Below, piece after piece: positions 44,210-56,640 of a stretch of DNA of 64,000 bases. The stretch comes from Kappaphycus alvarezii. Its lineage: Eukaryota > Rhodophyta > Florideophyceae > Gigartinales > Solieriaceae. The stretch is taken from positions 310,001 to 374,000 of the forward strand of contig NADL03000462.1 of the NCBI GenBank assembly GCA_002205965.3. Reading direction: 5' to 3'. The notes beneath the pieces were generated by a model that saw only the letters and a list, made by a program, of their open reading frames with translations, did not search any database and was not told the origin of the DNA. The translations under genes and the position numbers were made by a program. Position 1 is the stretch's first letter. Every line of letters starts with the position of its first letter.

Positions 44210-47200
44210 AAAAAACAGAGTAGATCTCGTCCACTAAATTACAACACTATTCCATACAATCACGGCTTGTGTGTAATGACACATAAGTCGTAATTGTAGT
44301 GCACATCGCGAGACTTCCCATCTGAACATCGCTGAACATCACGAGACTCCAACCACCATCATCCTAACTAAAACACTACTATTAACCAACCGTTTTCCTC
44401 TAAATGTCAACTATGTTACTATCGAACACCGAAGACTGCGCATAATACACATTTAGAATCGAAATCTAACGGAAACTAGAAAATCTCAAAAATGATATGT
44501 CTTCTGGCACTAGGACCTGCATCACTATTGTTTACGCTCGCCTATGCAGCTATTACACCTCAAGACGGTCGAAATAAAAAGCCAGTGCGGAACTGCGAGC
44601 AATTCAACTTTGGGAAACACGTTAATTCTATTTGCCACACTCACTTTAGGATATCGAACAGAGTATTAACGTAGTAGTTCAGATATCTAGGTCATTTTTT
44701 ATCGCCGATTTTAGCACCCGAAAAGGATATGATGTGAGCCACACTCCACGTAGTTGCAAGGGCAGGTTATTTGGATGTTAGTTGGCTCTACTGAATCACG
44801 AAAACGACAACTTTTCAAGGTGTCTTTTTTCATGAGATCCTGCAAGATTTGAAAGATAGGCTCGATTCTATCGTGTTCCCGCAGAGTGAAGATTCTTGCA
44901 AGATTGAAACAGCCAGATTTTGCAATTACCGAAGAAGCATACTATGCGGAATCATACCATCATCGGATGGTATTGCTATTATTTAACATCCAAAACTTTC
45001 AGATACTCCAGATTCGAGGAAGCACTACAATCATTAATAGGTTTTCTTGGGGTGCGTCCAGGATGCTGCTGCATCAAACTACAATATTTTTGTCTCTGCG
45101 AGCCACGCTGGATCCACTCTCGACTTTACGGCCTTTCAGTTGACTATACTGCATGAGCTTTTAATATAGAACAATTTGCCTAATTGTGCTACAATTGCAG
45201 CAGATTACGCCTACAGGAATTTTAATCATACAATGACACGATGCAGCTGACGTAGTCTTACAGTAATGCAAGATTCCTTCGACTATTACTTGTCTTCATT
45301 TCGAATTGCAGTGGGGCAGGCGTTTGAATTTTAGTGCCGAGAATTGGTATATTCTGTTTTACATTGCGCCACAGTCTAGGTAAAGATACTGTCATTAATA
45401 TGATGGCATACAAATCGCACAACTTTATCATCGATTAATCTGAAAATAGAGATTATTGGGTGTCGGACATGGCCGAGGATAATTTTGTCGAGGGGAACCC
45501 TGTAGTGTATTTACGGAAAGATCTACACACAGAACAAGATTTTGAGAGGAACTTTAACCGTTAGAGAGAACAGTCCACCATGTGTGAAAAAACTGCACTC
45601 TGCCTCTAGCAGCTTTCTTTTACTTGTCCAAGACATCATCATGCTACACAATCCTATTATTCTCTGTAAAGCTTTATTTATCATGTTTTCATATAAACTG
45701 CCTATAATTTCTGTGTAAGTCTTCTTTTAGTTCTCATCTTATGCTACAATAAGAAATTTTCTTCGTTTATTTGATTGCAGGTAAGAAAGACTGCAAAGAT
45801 GAACCCCTGGTTTCCGCCGCCTCAAATCTCGCCAAGTCTATTTTGGCTTCTTCGGTTTATTTAACTTTTTCCATCTTCATTCGCACCACTTATAGTCCAC
45901 AACTGACAGAGCTTCGCTTTAAAAAAACGTCTTTGTGGGAGTTCAGACGTACTTATGTCCATTTTTGTAGGGAGCTTTGCGTTTCTCGCCCCGGTTATTT
46001 TCAGAGCACTCAGTATGTCCTTGCATATTGTATGACGCAGAATTAATTTATTGACTAGGCCTTTGCAGATTCCAGGTCCACAGGTAGGACCCTCCGTGCG
46101 TCGGTCTCCGGATCATCACGTAGTACCTCGGCACCATGTCGTGGTTGTGGTTGTACAACAGCTGCAATCTGCTATATCAAATGCAGCTGTGGGCCTCCGA
46201 ACGGGAAGTCATGAGCAACTCTTGTCTCAGAGTTAGACTCCTTACAAGCATCAGCCCTATAATTGTCTCCTTGTGAGATTTCCACATACAGGGAATGTAG
46301 TCGATGTAAGAGCGGTTCCTGGAAACTCTTTTGTTGGTGATATAGTTTGTCGGGGCCGGCTAATGTAATCGATTGAACGAGTTAACTGTGATGTGAATCT
46401 GACGTGAATGCGATTGATGGAAGGAAGTTGGGGTTGATGTGAGCGGGACGTGGGACTTGTTAATGGAATTTGAAGGTGATTTAACTTGGAGGCGAGAGCG
46501 ATTGATAGAAGGACATTAGCGTTGATATGTGGCGAAGTTCGGAGCTGATGTTGGAGAAGAGTTGATAATTAGGAGATTAGGTCGTCAAAACAACTGCGGT
46601 CGACGAGTGCGTAGTGACGGTAATTAGTTGCGGCAGGAGTTAATGAAGAGGTATTTTTAACGTGATCTAGAGTTTGGTGGGGCTTCAATGGTTGGAGATG
46701 GGAATGCAACAGCCACGAAGAGTTTTGGGTCACAAAGGATTTCTGTAGATGGGAATCGGAAGGAGAGGGGACTATTTGATTGCTGGGGACGGAAACTCGA
46801 GATGGTGGGTTAAAGACAGGAAAACTAACTTGAGCCGGGTTGAACATTAGTGCTGAGAGTTGGAAGGCAGCTTTCGTCGTGGAAAACTTGTTTTTATTCG
46901 CCGACTTTCATAATTACTCGTTTCAAGACATGACCAGGGAATTCTGAATTTCCCAAAGAAGCGTTGAAAGACTGAAAAGCACGTGCGCAGGTGAGTGGCG
47001 CTGGTCAGTTCTTTGGTTTTTATTTTGCAATGTTTCACGTTTCAAAGATTCATAAACCGGCCCTGATCCATAGACTGATAATACAAAAGGTAAAACGGAG
47101 CAGCTTCTCTGAATAAACAAAGTGGTTACAGAAGTACACGCAGGTTTGTGTCGATCGATTTATCCTGACCGACTCAAATACTTCGGCTGTTGGAAGTGAC

Positions 47201-47300
47201 AAAAAACTCAGGAACGTTGTAATTTTTTTATTTCTACACTGTGATTTCCACAACAATACAGTACTGTGCAGTAAAATAATGTAGTACAGTTACAGTACTG
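44210..47300. other. gene-poor stretch, nothing recognised
   Basis: AT-rich to mixed sequence. Open frames at 44886-45143 (plus), 45771-46046 (plus) and 46569-46847 (minus) show no motif. No inverted ends for the Harbinger locus could be seen here. Confidence 0.4.
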
Positions 47301-47318
47301 TATAGGGGGTAAAGGGGT

Positions 47319-47332
47319 GGTTTACTGCGAGT
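47319..47332. repeat. lone copy of the GTTTACTGCGAGT end motif
   Basis: GGTTTACTGCGAGT preceded by TAAAGGGGT matches the inverted ends of the small element at 57030-57208. No partner end was found nearby. Confidence 0.5.
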
Positions 47333-47369
47333 AATGGAAAGGTTGGGAGTCCTCTGTACTTGTAATCAG

Positions 47370-47424
47370 TTGCAGAAGTACAGTACTATACTGTACAGTA
47401 CTGTATAGTACTGCACTTCTACAA
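47370..47424. repeat. 55-bp near-perfect palindrome of TACTGTAC words
   Basis: Arms read TTGCAGAAGT and AGTACTATACTGTAC toward a centre near 47397, with only two mismatched pairs that I can see. It forms the densest of the TACTGTAC/GTACAGTA clusters in the window. Confidence 0.75.
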
Positions 47425-48040
47425 CATCATTCCGAAGTTGCAAAAAAACGTATCAGGATGCTTGTCACACAATCACTAATGCCTCTCCAGTCCTGGAGAC
47501 CAGGTCGAGGGCACTTTATATAGACCAGAGAGGAGCAGTAAATGTACACTAGGTACGTTGCTGACAGAATACTACTGTACCTGTTACTGCACCTCGCTGA
47601 CGATACAGATGTACATGCCACGTACTGTACTAATTGAACCCTAACACTCGTACCTTGTACACTCCTTGTATACATAAAAGGTCAACTTTAAGAGCAAGTC
47701 TAACGTTGATGCCAAAATCCAAAAAAATTTTGCATATTGCGATGCATCTGTGCTGTCTATCGGACGTTCTATCGCTATAATTTGGATATAAAAAGCTAAA
47801 TCTAAATGTAAAAAGAGTCGGTTTTACATCTGGATTTATATCTAGCATGCGCTCGGATGCATAATTGCGGCCAAAAATATGTTCACGCGTTGACGCATAG
47901 ACGTTTGGCGGGAAACGCAAAGGACAGACCATCACTTTTTCGCACTGATGACGCCCGCACATAAATCATTCTGCAAAGTACAACAAACTCAACTCACACC
48001 ACCATCCCCCACACAACCACCATACTCTCACTCATCATAA

Positions 48041-48740
48041 ATGCAATCTTCAGCAGACGTCGACACGAACAGCAGGGGGAACAACTTCTCCCCACAAGAG
48101 GATAACGCTCTTGCTGAGGCGTGGATACAGGCTTCCACAGTGGTTTTTCACCAAGATGCGGAGACCTTCTGGGCTTCCGTCGCGGAATTTTTTGAGAAGA
48201 AATAATCTGTTCGTGCCCGCTCGGCAAACAGTTTGAAGAGCTGGTGGATAACTCTACAGGGTGTGATACGGAAATACCTTTCCGTGGATAAGTTTTATTG
48301 TACCAGAATACCGTTGGGAGAGTTAGGGGAAGCTTCCTCGAAGAATACCACGCTTCTATATCGCGAACGTTATGAGACTGTCAAAACAGATGGTAACAAG
48401 CGTCGACGGGCTCCTGTTATTAAATTTTTAGATGCGTTAATTTTGTTTTAGAAGCACCCTTAATTTTGTATGGTAGTAGGTGGTGTTGAGAAGTAAAAGT
48501 TGCCGAAGGATGTCTTGGATAATACTGCCTACTCTCCAGCAACTCAAGTGGAACAAAAAGCCCTTCCCCTTCTGAGAGAGTTAGTGGACAGTCATAGGCG
48601 GTTTTTGTGGATGATAAGGCGCCGGATTATAAGAGTAGCATGGGAAATATCAAGAAGAAGAAAAATAGCAGTCGTCTTCCTCCAGGTGCTAAGAAGAGAA
48701 AGAATTAATCCGCGGCTGAGGCCGTTGCCCACAAGATGGC
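48041..48740 (+). pseudogene. Myb/SANT-like partner protein of a second Harbinger element
   Basis: From ATG at 48041: NNFSPQEDNALAEAWIQAST, ETFWASVAEFFEKK, a stop, then in a shifted frame RSANSLKSWWITLQGVIRKY and YRERYETVKTDGNKRRRAPV. Plant Harbinger elements carry the same NAM-associated Myb layout: an acidic W..EED..L start, an FW..I...F helix, an R...SL..RW recognition helix, then a Y..... F tail. It is convergent with the transposase at 50090-51420, about 1.3 kb away. Stops and frame changes show decay, and low-complexity text continues to about 49140. Confidence 0.65.
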
Positions 48741-49140
48741 AAAGTCCATAGAAGGTTTGAGTGCGGCTATGCGTGAGGGTACTTCACCAATGCTCGAGCT
48801 ATCAAGTGCTGGTATACAGTTCAAAATAATCAATAGTCTTGATTTGCCGTCGTCTTAGAAGAACCGGATGATGCTTGAACTTCTTCAGGAGTCCAAGATG
48901 GAATCACCAGCTGAAAAGCCGACGGTTGCATCTCAGTCCGAAGGAATTGCGACTACCTCAGCAGCAAGTGCGGGTGCGACGGAGGAAGGAAATGATGGAA
49001 ATAAAGAGCACGAGTTGTATTAGATCAGACTGTCGTCGAGCGTCTTCGAGTGACAAGGGTAAAGTCCGCAGCGTAGGTAGCTGTAGACGACCAAAGCGGA
49101 GGACTAAGCGCGCGATGACAGTCTTACCCGTAATAAAGCA

Positions 49141-50089
49141 GTATATTTTACTAAAGCTACTCCTCTGAAGCGCCTTCCACAGACCACAGATGCTCGTTAA
49201 TCTCCTTAATAAGATCACGATGCATGTCACAACTCATGACCAATCTCTCTCCAACAGGGTAGTTATTGTTAAACAAGTTGAAGTCATAAGCTGTCTAACT
49301 TCTGAAGTTTAATTGATTCGACTCGAATTCCCACTATTTAGACTACTTCGGACTCACACTGCCGTCCACAACTTTACATCAACTCAGCATAAACTCAATG
49401 CATCTTATTCTGTACTGCCAGAAACTTCGCTCCCCCTGCATGATCTCGGAACTCGAGAAAGATCCAATCACTCCACCACGTTTGGAGACCTAATAGACAT
49501 CGCCCAAATCCTCGCACCATATTGGTCCGTTCACAGTCTTGCACACTCTCCCGCCAAATTCAACTTCCTCGCATCATTTTCTTTTTGCTGACGTCACAAA
49601 CCATCTTGCTGATGTCAGCAGTCCATTTTCCAGGTGCGAATATTTTTCAACGCTGAGTCGTCGTATATGTCGACCTCATGCGTGGCGCGTGTCACCTTTC
49701 CACTGTGTCCAACTTGCGAGTGCGTGGAACGAGTGTGTGGTCCACAGTACACAACTTTTAAGTCACTGTAAGCAGTCTGAACACCACACATGCACTCTTT
49801 AGCCGTAGAACGGGCTAAGTCGCCACTCATGCACACTGAACCCACTTGTAACACCGCAGCTATTGAATTCATACTCATTACTGCGCAGAAACTCCCACTA
49901 CTCATGATTCTAGGCCAATCAGAGGCCGTGATTTTCCAAGTCCCGAAATCCGCTCAATATGCGTGTGACCCGAAGTTATACTAGGAAAGATGAGATCTTT
50001 CTGTGAGGCAGGCAAACGTGTAGAAAGCGATACTTGACATAGATGGATGACGTTGGTGGGATGCCCCGTCTGTGGCCGCCTTCAACTCA
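49141..50089. other. stretch between Harbinger partner genes
   Basis: Overlapping open frames on both strands (49313-49591 and 49539-49802 plus, 49615-49905 minus) without motifs. It probably belongs to the second Harbinger element or to something nested in it. Confidence 0.35.
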
Positions 50090-51420
50090 CAGCTATACCA
50101 GAGACAACATCGTCCGGTCCTTTTGAACTGTGCACAAATCCAACGTTATCAGCTACCTCATCTGTCCAAGAACTCCTCCACGAACCTAGCATTGTCAGCG
50201 TCTTCCATTTCATCATCCAACTCTCCATTTAGAGATATCTTGATAATCATGTTGTGCAATATGATGCACAACTGACTTATCATGATGATCATCTCATCAC
50301 TCTATTCATGTCTTCATTGCCTCAATATCTTGAATCTCCCCTGCAAACACCCGAATATTAGTTCAATATCTTTTCGAACCGCTTCTTGTCGCTCTTTCAT
50401 GTGTTCATCTCGCCTATTCTCAGGACCAGCAACGCGACCAACAAATATAGACCAACCTGGACATATTCCGTCCACCATCATTTAGAAAAGCCAGTTATGT
50501 CTTACTCTGTTCAATAAATATCCTTCTGGTAGCGTCATTGTTCTCTTGCTCCTCAGTATATCAATCTTTAGAGGACTGTTGGCAATTACCGTTAGGGAAT
50601 TGTTTGATCCACATCCTCTCGCAAACCATTGCTAACAATACAAATCTCTGACACAGAATGCCTCACAACTCAATATACCTAGCCTACCTAGCTCCCCGTT
50701 CTTGTGTTTTTATTATTGTCCTTTCAGTGCATGAGGACAATTTTTCCAATGTATATTCATACAATCCAGACAACCAATACAACCAAGAAACCCGGCTTCA
50801 GCATACTTCTCTTCTATATTCCGCAGTTCTTCGATGCATGGCTCCCTGTTTAAAAACTGCCCTCCAAAAATACCAATTTCCGCTACCACAAAGCTCTCAA
50901 AGTACATTCTCTGTGACTCTACACCCATTCTGCACATGACATCAATTTGTCTAACTGAGCTTCCGGATGCTAACCTTCGCAGGGAGGTCAGTATCTTCTG
51001 GTGGTTACTATGTCCCAGCTTCCCAGAAGCATCTTTTCCTTGCGTAAACACAGGGTACCTTTGCAAAATCTTGTCATGTAACAATCAATACAGCTTAACA
51101 GGTATACGGAAGACCTTCCTAAATTGTTTCGTTGGATACGCAGGACATTGCAAAAGATAGTCGTTAAACCAGGTGCAAGGCCCTCTGCTGATATTAATGC
51201 TTCCTGGTTCTCTTCCACCCACTATTTTTCCATCCGTAGTGTTTCATTGCACTCTACCGCAGCCACTGCACACGCTTGAGCCTCCTTCTCCCGGTCAGAC
51301 TCCAGCAACTGTTCCAACACTTCTTCAATCGTGGACGACGATTCGTCACTCATGTCGCCATCGGCCATGGTGCAGTGGCGCGGGCGCATGGGTTCATTCC
51401 CCCAACTTAAAAATGTCAAC
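50090..51420 (-). pseudogene. PIF/Harbinger transposase of the plant-like type, decayed
   Basis: Starts near 51419 (MADGDMSDESSSTIEEVLEQ). The open piece 51084-50713 holds the helix-turn-helix RRLASGSSVRQIDVMCRMGV and GFLGCIGCLDCMNIHWKNCP (first catalytic Asp). Farther on, in other frames, come WSIFVGRVAGPENRRDEHMK and ERQEAVRKDIELIFGCLQGR (catalytic Glu near 50400), then CIILHNMIIKI. The GxLDCMxxxWKNCP signature separates it from the transposase at 41210, so two Harbinger lineages are present. At least five disruptions. Confidence 0.85.
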
Positions 51421-51496
51421 TCGATGTAGGGTGAAGCATTACACCCACCTATACTTAGTCATGTCTTTTGGCGATGTGAGCGCGGTTCTCCGTCAA

Positions 51497-53510
51497 CATT
51501 GTTTACATGGTTGCATATCGACAACTCACGGAATATTGCCACACTCATTTCTCAAGACAAATTGGGTACTATTGAGATCAACGAAAATGTGCAGGATAGA
51601 CACTATAATGGTCCGAATACACTAGGAAGAAGTACTCTTTCCAGGTATACTCCGTGTGGAGACAGTAGTGGTCGGGCAAATCGTGATTTCTTGAAGAACG
51701 GTATGCCTTATCTTGTCTATCGCTTATTGCTTTACTGTGACGATTTCAATCCGTTCTCCACTATGTACCCCCAAGGTTCTGCTGATGGGGTGTACTTGCT
51801 CCCATTGGGACTCCGACCAGAACTCAGAAGGAGTAGTAGTTCCGTTCGAATAGTATCACTTACTCCACCAGGTGTATCAAGTAATGAAGTGCCCGCCTAC
51901 ATCCTGGATGACCTAGTCGACGGTATCGTCAATGTAATTGGTACTATTTTGCCAAACGTTATGGATGGTAAGATATTCTCGGACGTGGCCGGTTTCATTG
52001 GAGACTACCCGGCTGCCTCACATACAGTTGATGTTCTTGGTCACAACGCGAGTTCTCCTTGCAATTTATGCAGTTTCAGAAGACTACGTAAGAGTAATTG
52101 TTCTGACTCCAGGTATGGTTCTACAAGATTCATAACGTCAAAACATTCATCCTTTCTCCAAAACGCAGATCGACACGAAGTACTTCGTCACAACGGTATT
52201 TCAGATCATGATTGCAACTATCTTGGTATGAAAAACAGCATAGACGTTTCTTTTCAGCAGTGTCCGTTGGTGGAATTGGCACGCAGGCTCAAGGAAAAGG
52301 AAACACTCATCCCGATCAATACCAATGAAATCCCTGTGGTTAGTAGGTTGTAAAATCCGTATGGATCCAATGTTGTATCTCCGGATCATTTTTTATCAGT
52401 TTTAGCCTAAGATATCCTGTCATGTGCATATGCAGTACTCCAAACTCATGCCTTAAGTAAATTAGCAAATTTCACAGTTGTTGATGCACTTAGAAGAAAT
52501 GGCCTCGTTCATCAGAAAGTCGTATTCAACGAGAGGGAAAAAGCGTTGAACAGTATACCATTGTCGGAAATCTTTTGTATGCTCAGTGCTCCGGTTCCAG
52601 TTTTAATTAGAATAAAAATTTACGCGAATGAGAGTACTTTCGTTGCCAAATGCGTGATTGCTTTGGAGAAGCTGCAGTCAGTTGTTGGTTTCACGTATTG
52701 GTGGCCAGATTCAGCAGTGTGTGGTGTGAAGAGTACAGGATTTGTAACGAGACCCTTACAACATTAATACATATTAGAGCTCACGAAGATGGCTTAAAAC
52801 TATGTAATAGAGGTCAATAACCTATGTAAGGTCCCAGATTTCGCTCGCCGTCTCTTGGATAAGCCAAACCTTCACCGAATACTTGAGCTTTACGATTTCA
52901 CTATTCCACCATTCGGACATTGTAGGGAATTCATGGAACTACTTTTTTGAGGCTACACATCAGCCCTTAAAAAGGTGTCTTGCAAGAAGCGATCACCACA
53001 ATGCTCATATCCTTGCCGTCGATCATTGTCTTTGTATGGACTGGTTGTGTCGACATGCAGCACTGCACGCTATGGCAATTGGTGACGGCATTTCTTCAAG
53101 GTCTCTTCATTGGCGTGCTATCAAGAAGCTTCTATTTGGTAACAAAGCAGGATTTCTGGAGTAACACCAAAACAACGATCTCCTGAAAGAGGACGAGGCG
53201 GTAATTACAAGTCTCTTCAGGACCTCTCTTCTTAGAAGATGGGCAAAAGATATTCGCATGGAATCTTTCCATATTTCAACTCCGACTCATTGGTTGGGAA
53301 GGATACAGCTGAATCAGGACATGCAGTCTGTGGAAGATATGAGTTGTGGCCAGCTGTCAGTGACAGATGTTGTATAACATGCTGGACAGGTGTAGACAAA
53401 TGCGTTGCCGTTGGTATCAGAAACGTTTACAACGTTTACTGTATACTCACAAGCCAAAAGAAGTCGTCGTACGTTGGATGGTCATTCCCCGAATGGCGGA
53501 TTACCTAACC
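51497..53510 (+). pseudogene. CACTA-group (TNP2/Plavaka-like) transposase, partly open
   Basis: An open reading of 284 codons (51499-52353) has DDFNPFSTMYPQGSADGVYL, VRIVSLTPPGVSSNE, LPNVMDGKIFSDVAGFIGDY (DYPA with a likely catalytic Asp) and VLGHNASSPCNLCSFRRL (zinc-binding C-x2-C). After several stops the reading resumes at 52830-53160: PNLHRILELYDFTIPPFGHC, FEATHQPLKRCLARSDHHNA and DWLCRHAALHAMAIGDG, where FE-x-THQPLKR would hold the last catalytic acid. CACTA-type ends were not found. It starts within 80 bases of the Harbinger transposase start on the other strand, so one may have inserted in the other. Confidence 0.75.
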
Positions 53511-53519
53511 TCGTCCTCC

Positions 53520-55670
53520 CTTCTCCCCAGTATTTTTCTATCTGCGTCGCGATGTACTTCCTCCTAGCCACCTCCGTCTCCTCCAGCGGCCTCTTCTGGA
53601 AGACCATATCGTCCAGCCCTTACTCCGCCTCGATGGACTCCACGATTGTCGCGGTAGCCTGCACATGCCCCGGATCCCAGGTCTGTGAGAGAGAATCGGC
53701 GAACCGGTTGACTGCCGACGGGATCCGTCTCGCCTCGATCTGCAAGCCCGTTTCATTCAGTAGTACCGCTAGCTTCCTCAAATCCGCCATCATCAGCCGC
53801 GAGGCGGACTCAATTGCGTTAAAATTGCCACCACCTCTTAGTTGTCCTCGTGCAGCAACACCCGCATCATATCGGGTCCGGACACGTAACTGGCGAAGTG
53901 CCCTTGGAGTAACAGCCGAACAGCCCGCAACTCCCTCAAAATGATCTAGTGCGCTCCATCTTCGGCCCTCCAAAAACCTTGACCCTCCCACAAACCCGGC
54001 AACCCTGGTCCCTCTTCGAACCCCAGCTTCCCCCCGTATCCCACGTCCGCTTCGTCTCTTTGCATGAAAATATCCGGGCCGGCCTGCTTCAGCTCTCTCC
54101 CCTTCCCCCGGGTTAATGAACGCCAGTACCCCAAGTCCCAGAGCGATTGTCTCCCCAATCGCAACCTTTCTCCGACCTCCTCAATTTTCCGCCGGCTCCT
54201 TCCGCTCTGCTGCTCCCGATAAATGACGCTCCGATCCGGAAATATCAAATTAAATCAAGCGCTTGTATAATAGATCCATCGGCAGCACCAGCGCAGGGAC
54301 AAACACACCCCACAGAACCTTTGAAGCAGTCGAGCGGCACCAGCACCCAGTTCCTGTAGGTTAAAGCGATGGTTTTATTCGATATTTATCTTACCTGTCC
54401 GATGTTCTTCTCCGTTACATACACCTTCATCTCCCCGGTGTCCACTAATACACCCAAATGTTCCAACCTCTTCGAATACTCCTACTCCCCCTTTTCCGAA
54501 TGCCGCACCAAAGCCAGCCTCCCGGAAACCCCCCCCCCAATGCTACATTCGCCCTGGCACAGTCGTCTCTTCCGAACACTCTCCCTGGCGGGCCCCGGGC
54601 CAGCAGAAAGTCTTCAAGGTATGGAAGCACCCGATACTGTAGCCTCTCCCTCATGTACTTCACCAACGGCCTTAAAGGCTCGCAAAACCAGTACTCGGAC
54701 CGCTCCCAACCAAAAGGTAATTCAATGCACTGGCTATAGCGCCCGGTATATCTGAACAAAAAGTGAGTTCCAGACGTCCGATTGCAAAGCAAAATGCCGG
54801 TACCCACTTTTGAAATCCCATGACATCAAAACATCCACCTTTTCTATTTCCACCGCAAAACCTTGCATAGTCTCCATCTTAACAGTCCCCTTCTAAAGCT
54901 TGTATTGTCGGCTGAATTTTATCAAAGACCTCCACTTCCTCTCCTTCCCCTCCCCTTGCCACGCTACAAACGAATACGAAACCATCTTCCATTCCCCTAC
55001 CAACCGCTGCACCTTCTGCCGTCCCACCTCCTCGAATATGCAAATCGGAACTCCCTGCTCCAACTACGTTCCAGAAGGCTCCTTGTCCTGCTCGTTTTGA
55101 TGTATCTCCCCCATAAAAAACGCTTCAGTGAACGGGATCGTCCGCATGTGCCTGATCCCATACTTAACCGCCCTCTCCAGAAATGGCGACGCCCCAATGG
55201 CCGATCCTCAAGCATCGGCCTTGCCCGCTGTCCCCTTCTACAATACTTCCTATCTCCAACCGTGGCCAAAGGCCCTCCCCTACTCGCACTTCTCCACATC
55301 ACCCTTCGTCGGTACCCAACCTCGAGCCACCCTTCTGTCCTCTCTCCCTCTCCAACCTCGCCTTTGCAAGTTGCTTCGCCGCCTCAATCTCCAACTTACC
55401 TGAAAGCGCCTCCCTCTCACTCCTCTACGATTTCGAAAACACTGGTTCATGCCCTTGCTGGAAAAAAACGCTATCTGCCTTGCAACATCCAAATCTTGCT
55501 CGGTGATGTCCCGAAAGGACTGGGCACGTATCGACAAAACCTCAACGGCCGCCTTCAATCCCATTTCTGCCATCTTGCGATTCCTAGCCAGTTCTGCCTC
55601 CCCTTTATTCTCCGTTCGAGCAACTTCTAACTCCATCAAAGACAGCTCAGCCGAGACCCCGCCTCGTTAA
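53520..55670 (-). mobile_element. DIRS-like retroelement fossil, gag-RT-RNase H part
   Basis: GC-rich minus-strand unit. 55639-55280 is a charged, helix-rich gag-like region (TENKGEAELARNRKMAEMGL). 54807-54445 carries reverse transcriptase text: ELPFGWERSEYWFCEPLRPL and RERLQYRVLPYLEDFLLARG. 53991-53620 carries RNase H text: LMMADLRKLAVLLNETGLQI and RRIPSAVNRFADSLSQTWDP, as in DIRS-type and related elements. No tyrosine recombinase, integrase or terminal repeat was found, so the DIRS label is tentative. It is broken in several places and runs up against the CACTA relic. Confidence 0.65.
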
Positions 55671-55679
55671 TATATTACC

Positions 55680-56180
55680 AGTCCTTCGCGGATCAACGAT
55701 CTTTATTATTCAGTTCGGACAAGAAAGCATCCGCGTGGGGCTTGAAATATCCCAAATGTGTGATCAGGACATGCGCACACACCAAGTCCGTGCTACCTAA
55801 GTACCGTCGTCGCCCCTCCCGTGACGTGTCGGAACGTTCGGCTGCGCTCACTACTACTCAATTGAATCTTCACAAGAAAACACAAGTGTACACACACCCA
55901 AAATAAGCCAATGATTACGCAAAGAAAAAGGAGAGGAAATATGCCTTTCACAAGGGCGGCGCTATGTACTTTCAATCTACCTCTAGCGAAAGTGTGGAGC
56001 ACAGCTGCGGGACAAGATGCGGAAGCTGCTTGATTATGATATTTACTACTTACGGTCATTCGTTGTATTCGATTCGTTTAGTGCTCGGTTGATGCAGCCG
56101 CGATCTTAGCAATATTTTCATCAGAAGTAAAATTTTTCGCTCGCCAATCTCCTGTACTTTAATCATATATTTTACCCTGT
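55680..56180. other. intergenic stretch, nothing recognised
   Basis: One minus-strand open frame (56059-55793) contains a hydrophobic run, GIFPLLFLCVIIGLFWVCVH, that could be a membrane helix, but no other support for a gene. Confidence 0.35.
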
Positions 56181-56640
56181 GTAACAATTTCTCTGTTACA
56201 GTGCTGAGTAACATAGACTTTTCGCTTCTTTATTTCAGTTCTCTATTACACAGTGGTGTAGCGGAGAAAATGCATCGTCTTGAATGAATTTAGAAGCTAA
56301 GTGTAACCAGACAGCCGTTTTATTTTCCTTCAATGTTTTTTATTGATGTGGAGCCCCACGTCGTAGTTATTTTCTATATAGTACTATTCTATAGGTACAC
56401 CTCTACTTTCTAGTAGTTCTACTAAGTTAACACAAGTGAAGAAGTTCTAGAGTTGAGCTACAGTTCAGTCTATAAAGAGGGATTTCATCTGGATTCTTGT
56501 GGGAATCTAGGTACACTCCATTGACCCTTTGCCGCCAACTTTCTGGAACCCACTACCATCGTCTCCAGTGCTCCTTTAGCAGCGCCCCGGCTGTCTCCCT
56601 CTCTGTTTCACCCTGCTCCCAGAGCTTAGCCTACGTCAAA
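56181..56640 (-). mobile_element. Tc1/mariner 3' remnant, inverted copy of 16740-17271
   Basis: The minus strand reads GAAACAGAGAGGGAGACAGC (end of the transposase text), then CAGAAAGTTGGCGGCAAAGG, ACGTGGGGCTCCAC and the terminal hairpin with CACCACTGTGTAATAGAG. It aligns along its length with the plus-strand copy at 16740-17271 but carries one hairpin block instead of two. The two copies are 39 kb apart in opposite orientation. Confidence 0.85.

Noticed and set aside
48875-49168. Basic, Arg-rich plus frame.
   Set aside because: Appears to be a shifted reading of the decayed Harbinger partner region, not a separate gene.
51499-52353. Treating the 284-codon frame as a host gene.
   Set aside because: The DYPA ... 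GHN ... CNLC order and the downstream FE-x-THQPLKR text mark it as a CACTA-group transposase.
54863-55630. 255-codon plus-strand Pro/Leu-rich frame.
   Set aside because: It is the antisense shadow of the GC-rich retroelement fossil on the minus strand.
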